Source: Neobacillus fumarioli NBRC 102428
GTDB lineage: Bacteria; Bacillota; Bacilli; Bacillales; Cytobacillaceae
Direction of reading: 5' to 3'
NCBI RefSeq assembly: GCF_001591485.1
Contig: NZ_BCUZ01000007.1
Location: forward strand, 1-63,783
DNA length: 63,783 nt
Made by a program: the position numbers and the translations under genes
The notes under the pieces: model-generated
The model's input: the letters and a program-made list of their open reading frames with translations, nothing else
The model's database searches: none
Told to the model about the DNA's origin: nothing
Shown here: positions 1 through 7,201 of the stretch, one piece after another
Numbering within the stretch: position 1 is the first letter of the stretch
How the letters are laid out: each line of letters starts with the position of its first letter

Positions 1-66
1 AGTATTAAACTCTCTCGTTCCAGTAGACGCGGTTTAGGAATTCCAAAGGCTAGGAGCAGTAAGTGA
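1..66 (+). CDS. C-terminal tail of an unidentified protein (partial at window edge)
   Basis: Frame 1 is open from the first base to TGA at 64-66 and gives a 21-residue basic tail ending in IPKARSSK. The stop lies inside a perfect palindrome that looks like a terminator, which supports this being a true gene end. The rest is outside the window and I do not recognise the family. Confidence 0.35.
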   Translation, partial: SIKLSRSSRRGLGIPKARSSK

Positions 67-99
67 CAAAAACCTTGATATATCAAGGTTTTTGTCACT
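62..99. terminator. Perfect 19-bp inverted repeat, probable bidirectional terminator
   Basis: Two 19-base arms meet with no loop base at 80/81; the arms begin AGTGACAAAAACC and end in the exact complement. A five-base A run in one arm and T run in the other would act as U tracts inside the stem, so a factor-independent terminator for the upstream plus-strand gene, and possibly for minus-strand transcription from the HNH gene, is plausible. A protein-binding palindrome is the alternative. Confidence 0.5.
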
Positions 100-205
100 A
101 TTGTTCACCGATTATCACGGTCAGTTTTAAGTAGCATATGGGCAAGATATGGGCAACCTAGTTCATAAATGTGGGCCAAACAGTTTATATCCGGAATAAT
201 TCGTG

Positions 206-835
206 TTATTTCACAGTCACCCAGCAACCTTGGTCCTCGTCATATTTTTTAATAATTGGTGGATTTGTGGAGTCATCCAACCATAGTTGATAGATGCTTG
301 CTGGTGGGGCATCACCAGCATGTGGCTGGGTAAGATGCTCAGCAAGTCGATTACCGATTTCTTGTGGTGTACCCAATCCAAGTTTGGTCTCATATATATG
401 GCGTATAATTTGCGTACAAACATCTACTAATTCATTTTCACCGAGGATATTTTTCATTCTGTTGATAAAGTTCAAGCACAGGGCTATATTCTTTTTACTA
501 TAAATCCCCTTTGGGTCCTTTCTATCTACACTCCATACAAGGAGGTTTTCGTTATCCCTACCAGACAATTGCATTTTATAGCCCGTATATGCGCAGATCC
601 CACCGACTCGATCCCACTCCTGTTTTAGGTATATTGCAAAGGCTTCAATCGAAGGGAAACAGGTGTGGCAAACCTTTGCACGGTCAGCGGAGTTCCAAAT
701 AGCGTATGCCCTGTTCCAAAACATATGACAAGAATCCTTTTTACAAAGGAAAATTTGCTTACCATGCAAAGAATCATTGCAAATTAGGCATGTTGACCGT
801 TTTTGTGGTTGCCTATGCTGTCGCTTCTTTTGCAT
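206..835 (-). CDS. HNH-like endonuclease with N-terminal zinc-binding cysteines
   Basis: A 209-residue protein. Near the N terminus it has CLIC...CKKDSC and then CHTC, a likely zinc site. The middle (about residues 75-125) reads GGICAYTG ... SVDRKDPKGIY ... NIALCLNFIN, which resembles the treble-clef HNH fold of proteins that precede the active site with a C-x-Y-T-G turn and use a DR...Y...N block; the first histidine of a canonical HNH triad is not obvious. A weak AAAGGA lies ahead of the ATG. It sits downstream of, and in the same direction as, the AIPR gene, so the two may form a defence pair. The nuclease assignment is by motif only; function is inferred. Confidence 0.5.
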   Translation of the reverse strand: MQKKRQHRQPQKRSTCLICNDSLHGKQIFLCKKDSCHMFWNRAYAIWNSADRAKVCHTCFPSIEAFAIYLKQEWDRVGGICAYTGYKMQLSGRDNENLLVWSVDRKDPKGIYSKKNIALCLNFINRMKNILGENELVDVCTQIIRHIYETKLGLGTPQEIGNRLAEHLTQPHAGDAPPASIYQLWLDDSTNPPIIKKYDEDQGCWVTVK

Positions 836-1005
836 TTTTTAATTATCCTTTCTGTAATCCCTTGACTACGTATGAATCTCCGCTCTCTACCACGTTTTAA
901 ACATTCAGGTTTACTGACCCAATTGCGTAGCCCTAGCTATCACTCTCCAAGAGCTGAAATCGACTTGAGTTGTTTAAAAACGACATATCACATGCCTCAA
1001 TTACG

Positions 1006-2379
1006 TTAAGTGAAATACTTTTCAACAATATCTTTACACTTTGAAACATTCTTGAATAAACTAGCCAAGTACGCCTCTTGATAATCAGTTTCTGTAACTT
1101 TGGACAATTCGACAAAGGCCGCCTTGGTTCTATATTTAATAGTAGTAGTTTCATCCTCTGTTAGATATATCTCAGGCGAATTAATAATATCCCTGGATCT
1201 CTTATAAACCAAGTGGGTAATAAAGCGGTTACCATGAGCTGCACATAATTTCTCACGTCCTGAAGAGTTTTGCTCGATTTCTTTAAGTTCACGTTCAACT
1301 ATGCGTAATATTTGGACTAATCGCCATAGCTCAATACAGTTGACCGACGAATTGAACAATATTTTGTACGGTGTCTTCTCAATGTCATCCCACAATTTTC
1401 CTATTTCTCGTTTTGCTTGAACTGTTAGCTCTATTCCCTGTTGGTAGCATGCACGTGCTACCGTGGCATCTATAATGTCAAAGCCATCTATGCCGTGACC
1501 CACAATTTCACCAGACTTGTACACATAGGTAATTCCATATAACGCCAATTCCTCTTTTAGCCGCTCTTGCTCTGGATCCAATGCAGCAAAATCCCGTTTC
1601 TCAATTCTATTTTGAGTGTTCGTGTTTTTTGTTACATCTTTTTCGAAGTCCGGTGGGCTACCCTCAAGTTCAATGAACCTTATCGGTACCATCGCAAGTT
1701 GAACTTTTTCAGGATACAAGCTAGCAGCCTTAGCTATGGCCCCCGCCGTTTGAGCACCGTTCACTATCTTTAGGTCTTCAATTTCAAAAATACCGGATTC
1801 TCGCGAATTCCCACCGATTGGCTTCTTCTTGATGGTCGAACACAATGCTGTGATCCCATTATTGTAGTACCAGAACTTCTCCGGTTCCTTATGTAGTGTG
1901 GCAATAATACCGTCATTAACATCTGTATCGCCTAAGAAAAGACGGATGTTAGGGGCAAATAACTGTGGATAGTAATCTTCCCACCAACTTGCTACGTCGC
2001 TTGCCGCAACTTGGCCATAATATGCCTTATATGGTGTCTCGATTCGTCCCCAATTAGAGAGAACGACATCAGCCTTAATTGACTCACCCTTAGATCCCCT
2101 AGCTATCATATTGTATATGTTCGATTGCCGTAGTGACCTAAATCGAGCAAATTCAGACGTATCATTCATTTCTTCAAGAAAGGCGTCTACATCAGTAGAA
2201 ATATCCTGACTAAGGGGTGCCTGCCCAGTGTATACAAGTACTATCATAAATTTCGTATTAGCATCGCTGAGGGCAAGTTCAATGTCCCTCTGGTGGCTTT
2301 TTACCTTATCATTGAACAAGTCAAATCTAGGAATTGTTAAATAACGGACTCCACGTAGGAACTTCTGAAACTCACCTAG
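1006..2379 (-). pseudogene. AIPR-family abortive infection protein, C-terminal part (separated by IS)
   Basis: This holds about 455 codons of an AIPR protein (abortive phage infection family), including the typical NNGITALC, LKIVNGAQTAGAI and NTQNRIEKRDFAALD blocks. Translation is open from the IS junction at 2379 to the stop at 1006. The segment starting at TTG 2319 is only an internal frame and should not be taken as a complete gene. Removing the IS plus one CTAG copy joins it in frame to the N-terminal fragment (4110-4413), giving ...GKGSVD-LGEFQKFLRG..., so the ancestral protein was about 555 residues. AIPR proteins are associated with phage exclusion in Lactococcus and many defence islands; activity here is presumably lost. 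Confidence 0.8.
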
Positions 2380-4109
2380 GAGTCTGTCCGACGGACTGAG
2401 TAAATGCGGGTACTCCCCCCCGTCGAAGACTCAATATTTGCCATATTATAGTAGTTTTTTAGCGCTTTAGTCCTTATCATGACCCATATTTTCCGTATTA
2501 CGCTGCGTTTTTCTGTTTTTGGGCAGACTTCTCCCGCTTATAGAGAGTGGCGGGTTTGGGATTTTTGGCAGAATGCAGCTTTCGTATATTGTAACTGAGC
2601 GCAAGCAGGACAAATTCGCCAGCGACTTTCTGCTCGCCGCGAAGGTGAAATTGGCGGAATCCCTGTACTTCTTTCATTTCGCCCCATGCAGGTTCTACGA
2701 TGGCTTTGCGTTTGCGGTAGACTGCTTTACCGGCATCACTCTGCACTTTGGTACGCATCGCTTCGCGAACCGGATCGCTTTCGGCACGTGTAATCGTGCG
2801 TTTACCGGATTTCCCTTTGGCGCAGTCCTTTTGGAAAGGGCATTCACAGCAAGCCTGGCATTCGTATACCCATTTGGTTTCTTTCTTCGGGTTGTTGGCA
2901 TGCTGAGTAGCTTTGAGCTCTAATAGTTTTCCTGCAGGACACACATACGTATCCGTTTCGGGATCGTAACGAAAGTTGGTTTTATCGTACGGATTCTGAG
3001 CGCGCTTGCCTTCTTTCACGGCAGCGATGTAGGCATCGACTCCGGCTGCTTCCGCCGCTCCGATATTGGCGGCACTGAAATAACCGGCGTCCGCGCTCAC
3101 TTTTTCCGGTGTACGTCCCGTATTCGCTGCTACGGAAGCCAAAACACCTTCGAATTGTTGCTGGTCGCTCGTGCTGTTCGACATCTGCAAGCCAACGATA
3201 AAATGTTGGTCGGCATCGACAGCGATTTGCGGGTTATAGCCCTGAATGACGCCTTGCGTCTTCGTATCCATGATGCGGGATTCCGCATCGGTGAAGTTGA
3301 TTTGATCTTTTTCCGGCGTGTCGGATTCTGCTTCCGGCTTCCGCGCCTCCAACTCGCTCAGCGCTTCCCGGATTTTATCCAGCCGCGCCTGACGATCCTT
3401 TACTTCAGCGTTCACGGATTCCGGGAGCAGTACAGGGCTCTCCTGTTCTTCTTCCACTCCGGCCTTCTTCAGCGCTTCCTTGATCTCGCTTTCCAGTCGC
3501 TGAAGTTCTTGCTTCATGCGCTCCCGCGACATCGCTTTATGCTTGGAAGCATTCGCCCTCACTTTGGAACCGTCGATGCTGACATGGCCAAGCGAGACAT
3601 ATCCCAACTTCATGGCGATTTCGAGTACTTGTTGAAATAGGCCCGAAATCTGCTCCAAATGATTTTTTCGGAAATCGCTGATCGTTCGGAAATCGGGTTT
3701 GTCCCCGCCGCACAACCAACGAAACGGAATATTTTCGTCCAAAGCGGTACGAATTTTGCGGGAGGTGAACACGCCAGTGGCATATCCATAAAACCACAAT
3801 TTCAATAACAGAGCCGGGTGATAGCCTTCTTCCCCGCGGTCGGAGTACTTCTTCGTGATGGCCGACAAATCCAATTGGTCGACGATGTCGCTTACCAATC
3901 GCGCCAAATGGTTTTCCGGTACCCATTCACTAAGATAAGTTGGGATAAGTTCTCCTTGTTCCGTTGAATAAGGCTTGAATTTCGCCACCGCTACGCACCT
4001 CTGCTATTGAGATACACATATAATTCGACAAACAGAGACATTATTCCTGCCAAAATATGACCGATTTATATATTTATTTCTATTTCAGTCCGCTTCGTCG
4101 GACAGACTC
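2380..4109 (-). mobile_element. IS1182-family insertion sequence, complete, 1730 bp
   Basis: Terminal inverted repeats start GAGTCTGTCCGACG at 2380 and at the complement of 4109 (14 identical bases; a GGACTGA block follows in both, offset by four bases). The element is flanked by the direct duplication CTAG at 2376-2379 and 4110-4113; palindromic CTAG targets are known for part of the IS1182 family. It carries one intact transposase gene and interrupts the AIPR gene in a way that one copy of CTAG would repair in frame, indicating simple, recent insertion. Confidence 0.9.
2498..3988 (-). CDS. IS1182-family DDE transposase
   Basis: A 496-residue transposase. The N-terminal domain (about 1-75, KFKPYSTEQGELIPTYL) is the family DNA-binding part (DUF772-like). 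The catalytic core has Asp in VSIDGSKV (about 139), Asp in SADAGYF (about 298) and Glu in AIVEPAWGEMK (about 433). A cysteine cluster (CQACCECPFQKDC) lies between the second and third acidic residues, as is usual in this family. Length and motifs look complete, so it should be active. The gene fills the element and nothing else is encoded. Confidence 0.92.
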   Translation of the reverse strand: MAKFKPYSTEQGELIPTYLSEWVPENHLARLVSDIVDQLDLSAITKKYSDRGEEGYHPALLLKLWFYGYATGVFTSRKIRTALDENIPFRWLCGGDKPDFRTISDFRKNHLEQISGLFQQVLEIAMKLGYVSLGHVSIDGSKVRANASKHKAMSRERMKQELQRLESEIKEALKKAGVEEEQESPVLLPESVNAEVKDRQARLDKIREALSELEARKPEAESDTPEKDQINFTDAESRIMDTKTQGVIQGYNPQIAVDADQHFIVGLQMSNSTSDQQQFEGVLASVAANTGRTPEKVSADAGYFSAANIGAAEAAGVDAYIAAVKEGKRAQNPYDKTNFRYDPETDTYVCPAGKLLELKATQHANNPKKETKWVYECQACCECPFQKDCAKGKSGKRTITRAESDPVREAMRTKVQSDAGKAVYRKRKAIVEPAWGEMKEVQGFRQFHLRGEQKVAGEFVLLALSYNIRKLHSAKNPKPATLYKREKSAQKQKNAA

Positions 4110-4413
4110 CTAGATCAACACTTCCCTTTCCATCTTGTCTCCATTTAGACTGAACTAGATATAATATTTTCTCGGAACTTCGATAATATAAGGCGTCAAT
4201 TCCGTTGTCACGATATCCGTCAGTAACAGACGCAGCCGCATCTTCCACTGAAATTTCCGCTAAACTCATAAGGGAAAATGCAGCCAAAGAGCGCGTAAGA
4301 AAAGCATTTTCGCGTTCTTCTTCTGACTTTCCGTTATAGTCGCTAAGATCTATCAAATTCGTGAACAAATTCGTTAAATGATTGCGAATCACACCAATAT
4401 GAAACTCACTCAC
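4110..4413 (-). pseudogene. AIPR-family protein, N-terminal PD-(D/E)XK-like part
   Basis: The likely start is GTG at 4413, seven bases after GAGGTGG; the TTG at 4428 has no ribosome site. About 100 codons encode the AIPR N terminus with DGYRDNGIDALYY followed by LYLVQSKW. The GIDA aspartate and the Q-S-K lysine match the catalytic spacing of PD-(D/E)XK restriction-like nucleases, so this is probably the nuclease half. It runs into the IS at 4109 and picks up 12 foreign codons before a stop at 4066. The remainder of the gene continues at 2379. Confidence 0.75.
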
Positions 4414-4592
4414 GGGAAGCCACCTCAAAAAATGTGATATTTACCCTTAGCAAGGCTGAACGACAATCTTATACAAGATGAAGAAGCAAATTTCTATACG
4501 AGATTGGAATAAATGCCTTATGGATGAAACAATCGGCAAAACAAATGATATCAATTATCCGTTCCACATGGTATACCCAATCAATCGAGTAA

Positions 4593-4620
4593 GAGGGGGC
4601 GGCTAGCCCCCGTCTCATTT
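4593..4620 (+). terminator. Rho-independent terminator
   Basis: GGGGGC (4595-4600), loop GGCTA, GCCCCC (4606-4611), then GTCTCATTTTT. It reads as a terminator on the plus strand; the gene it once served is not evident. Confidence 0.65.
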
Positions 4621-4756
4621 TTCGGTGTGGTCACTTGTTATAGACTCACCCAAATGGTTTTAACCGATCTGCCAATGTCTCTCCAATCTAATTTATGGCA
4701 ACAATGGGATGGTTATAGTTCCTATTAATCTATTTGTTCAAGTGATGGGCCCTTAT

Positions 4757-4842
4757 GAGAGCTAAAAATTATATATATTCTCTGGGGTCCACCTACGATG
4801 TTTGTCGATCTTTATTAAATGTTCGGTGCCCCACTGGGTTCA
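4757..4842 (+). repeat. Diverged repeat, copy 1 (RCPTG peptide region)
   Basis: Compared with 14068-14150 on the same strand: both have AT-rich CTAAAA..ATATATATT, then GGGT(C/G)CACCTA, then GTTCG(G/A)TGCCCCAC(T/A)GGG. Translated in equivalent frames they give YIYSLG...LLNVRCPTG and LIYILG...LIGVRCPTG. This suggests two remnants of one coding or leader sequence on either side of the GC-rich cargo. Confidence 0.45.
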
Positions 4843-5004
4843 CTGGGTCTTCCTACCCGCGCTCCGCGCATGTTTACGCGATACAATTACAACAAGCCTC
4901 TGTGACTTCTATTTTCCTCGAGTGCAGTTTAGACTGCTGCACAATCAATTTTGTGCTTCCGGCTAGCGCCAGCAAATCAAATTTATTTTGAGGAGGATAC
5001 AAGA

Positions 5005-5445
5005 ATGTTCACCAATGATGAAAATCCAAATGATTTAAGAAAAATTCAATTAGTGGATCTTGCCAAAGAGACAGACCTACCTCCGGAGAGCATCCACCGC
5101 GTGCTGAAGAAATTAGAGGATCAAGGATATATACAAATCAACCGGCCAAAATCCGATGAATTAAAAGAACAAAGTTTGATCAAATCTGTTGATAAGGGAG
5201 ATACCACATCTACACTTTCACAGGAAGAACTCTGGATGTTATTCAAATCACGTGTTGTTAATGATTATGATATGGCTGACGATCAACATAAAATGATGAT
5301 CGTCGAAGATAACGACATTGACAAAACAATCGAATGCCTAAATAGACGATTACAGATAGCTCAATGGTTAGATCTAAAATCACGGATTGTTAGAACTTAT
5401 AAAATGGCTGAAGGCAAACATTCAATGATCATATTAAAGAAGTAA
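5005..5445 (+). CDS. Winged-helix DNA-binding protein (unrecognised family)
   Basis: The start is ATG 5005 because TTTTGAGGAGG lies eight bases before it; the longer frame from 4951 has no ribosome site. The 146-residue product begins MFTNDENPNDLRK and has a helix-turn-helix in LVDLAKETDLPPESIHRVLKKLEDQGYIQI (residues about 14-43), the arrangement of MarR/Crp-type winged helices. The C-terminal half contains two similar segments, LKSRIVRTYKMAEGKHSMIILKK and FKSRVVNDYDMADDQHKMMIVED, an internal duplication of about 25 residues. It is probably a regulator, with target unknown. A terminator follows at 5522. Confidence 0.6.
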   Translation: MFTNDENPNDLRKIQLVDLAKETDLPPESIHRVLKKLEDQGYIQINRPKSDELKEQSLIKSVDKGDTTSTLSQEELWMLFKSRVVNDYDMADDQHKMMIVEDNDIDKTIECLNRRLQIAQWLDLKSRIVRTYKMAEGKHSMIILKK

Positions 5446-5521
5446 TAATTTCTGGGTCACATTTCATTATTAAATCAAAACTAATTTGACTCAGCTTATG
5501 CGACACGGTAATTAATGAGGA

Positions 5522-5548
5522 AATCCCCTTCTCGGAAGGGGATTTTTC
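5522..5548 (+). terminator. Rho-independent terminator after the winged-helix gene
   Basis: AATCCCCTTCTCGGAAGGGGATT followed by TTTCTCGTT. It is a strong GC stem with a T tail on the plus strand, about 75 bases after the stop at 5445. Confidence 0.8.
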
Positions 5549-5583
5549 TCGTTATACGTGGTTGTATTGATCAGCACTTCAGC

Positions 5584-5769
5584 CTAGGATCTGACTACAA
5601 CATGCATATCGATGATCGGCTTAGCTGATAAACCTGGAACTGATGTACTGCCTACATGCTCTATTGCAACAACGATGTCCGTAAGAACTGGAGTCACGAA
5701 GTTCCGAACAATTTCAAACATAGAAACCCAACTTGGATTGTATTCAACTATCCGTATTCGTTCCGCCAT
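5584..5769 (-). pseudogene. GrpB/UPF0157 family protein, 5' fragment
   Basis: The true start is ATG 5769 with GGAGGG six bases upstream. About 61 codons follow: RIRIVEYNPSWVSMFEIVRNF ... IEHVGSTSVPGLSAKPIIDM, the unmistakable N terminus of the GrpB (UPF0157, nucleotidyltransferase-like) family, whose members are about 170 residues. The frame stops right after the conserved IEH(V/I)GSTSVPGL...KPIID motif, so roughly two thirds of the gene is missing. It is a dead fragment left in the accessory region. Confidence 0.7.
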
Positions 5770-5887
5770 GAGCCCTCCAAAGGTCAATGTTCCTATACTC
5801 TACTGCCCGTTAACTGAGTAAGGGGCCTCACTGCTCTCTGTCGCATAAACTACCTAGTTCAATAGCATTCGGTGGTAGATTCATGAT

Positions 5888-5976
5888 TTTCTCCGGACTC
5901 GGTGGGCGTGATTTTTCGGATTCACCGGCCTAAATATTTCCGGAACAGGTGGCGGTATTGACTGGAATATGCACAA
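5888..5976. repeat. Possible IS21-type terminal repeat remnant
   Basis: There are three imperfect copies of a TT(C)CGGA..C..TGGC motif at about 5890-5908, 5914-5930 and 5937-5955, spaced 23-24 bases, followed by GACTGGAATATGCACA. Multiple short terminal repeats of this style are typical of IS21-family ends. No istA/istB genes remain. It lies just after the GIY-YIG gene. Confidence 0.35.
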
Positions 5977-6016
5977 TGTCGTCTTTCCCGCATTTCATCA
6001 TCTGAGCATCCCATCT

Positions 6017-7201
6017 CTACTGAGCAAGGCAGACCAAACTGGCCGTCCTGGGATCATAGGCCACATTGGTAATTGAGCCATCCCGAATACGGCGCACCGC
6101 TTCGTCAATCACGTGCAGTGGCACGAGGAACCATTCCTTTGGCCGTACAGGGTGGCCAAAGCGGTCATGGATGGTGAGGTCGAGCTGGGCCGGTGCAAAG
6201 ATGCGGTGTAATATACATTCCAGTTTCGTTCGGTTGATACCGGCCAGTTTGTAGGTGGCGACGACTTCGACATCCGCCAGCAGGTAGGTGGCATCGTGCG
6301 CCGCATTAGCGATGCGTGTTTCAACTTTACCGCCCGTTACGCCAATCTTATGAATGAGTTCGCGGTGCTCCGCAATGAAGGGGTGATTGGACAGGCTGCG
6401 CAGGACATAGATAGTACCACTTTCGATATCGCCTTCGTCCCAGATTGAGCTGAACAACGGCCCGGAAACCGGCTCGGTCACGCGGCGCCCAGCCTCGTCT
6501 TTGTACAGCGCACGCTGCAAAGACCTGAGCAGGAGATTACTTTCGGTACCGTTAGAGTATATGACTCTAAGCCGAGCATCAGGATGGCCATTCGGTGCTC
6601 GAAATTCATCCCCCTTCTCAGCCACGTAGACAAGTTGGCCGCCCAAAATAAAGAAGTTACCCGTATTGACACTCGCATCCTTACCAAATGGCCGCGTTTG
6701 TCGAACACCAGATTTGATTTCGCGCTCAACCTGCTCAAACAGCGGCCGGAAGTGTTCGAAGTCCTCACACTTCTCGCGTTTGGCGATCTCCTCGGCCGCC
6801 CGTATTTCGGCTCGGGAGCGCACATGGCGTAGTTCTGTAATGCTGGAAGGGCCATCCGCGCCTTCAAGTGCGGCGAGCAATTCATCGTCATCCATCGATT
6901 CCACCGGGTTGACCGACGCATTCTCAGCCCCACTCAGTAGCCCTTGGTAATCGAGTGGCACAAGAAGATCCCTGCATTCCTCTAACGCACGTAGGCGATC
7001 GAGTCGCACGGCGTAGAGCCGCTCGAAGATATCGTTGTCTTTCCCATGCTGTGGAGCACGGCCATACCGCTCGACAAATCGCTGGATTTCCTCAAACCCC
7101 GCGATGATGCGTTCCTCACGTGGCGAGTGAGAGCTTGTCTTCGCTATCTCCGTGTCCACACCAAGCGCATCTAGTAGTTCGTCATCAGTAAGCCTAGACA
7201 T
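6017..7201 (-). CDS. GIY-YIG (T5orf172/MUG113-type) nuclease-domain protein of the methylase operon
   Basis: A 394-residue protein, third gene of the GC-rich operon; its ATG directly follows the helicase stop (TAAATG) with GGAGGGAGA ahead. The C-terminal domain has GTIYVLRS (262-269), KIGVTGG (285-291), VETRIANA and K-L-E-C-I-L with a candidate metal-binding Glu (about 328), the layout of GIY-YIG domains of the T5orf172/MUG113 type. The N terminus has two copies of an acidic helix: LTDDELLDALG (5-14) and MDDDELLAALEG (103-114). The GC content is plainly higher than that of the host genes. Inferred role: the cleaving or effector subunit beside an MmeI-like methylase and a helicase. Confidence 0.75.
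   Translation of the reverse strand: MSRLTDDELLDALGVDTEIAKTSSHSPREERIIAGFEEIQRFVERYGRAPQHGKDNDIFERLYAVRLDRLRALEECRDLLVPLDYQGLLSGAENASVNPVESMDDDELLAALEGADGPSSITELRHVRSRAEIRAAEEIAKREKCEDFEHFRPLFEQVEREIKSGVRQTRPFGKDASVNTGNFFILGGQLVYVAEKGDEFRAPNGHPDARLRVIYSNGTESNLLLRSLQRALYKDEAGRRVTEPVSGPLFSSIWDEGDIESGTIYVLRSLSNHPFIAEHRELIHKIGVTGGKVETRIANAAHDATYLLADVEVVATYKLAGINRTKLECILHRIFAPAQLDLTIHDRFGHPVRPKEWFLVPLHVIDEAVRRIRDGSITNVAYDPRTASLVCLAQ

Larger units (their letters stand above)
4429..5004. other. Intergenic stretch upstream of the AIPR gene
   Basis: It contains a 42-codon open frame at 4478-4606 (no ribosome site, ends in the terminator hairpin) that I do not accept as a gene, a strong terminator at 4593-4620, and a diverged sequence repeat at 4757-4842 shared with 14068-14150. 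A plus-strand frame from 4755 covers the repeat but also lacks a ribosome site. No other gene is supported. Confidence 0.4.

Noticed and set aside
105-120. Second att site resembling the rlmH end (CGATTATCACGG)
   Set aside because: Only a loose match to CGATGATACGG with a shifted base, which is expected by chance; not enough to mark the left end.
4478-4606. 42-codon plus-strand ORF ending in the terminator at 4593
   Set aside because: No ribosome site and no similarity that I recognise; its stop is inside the hairpin.
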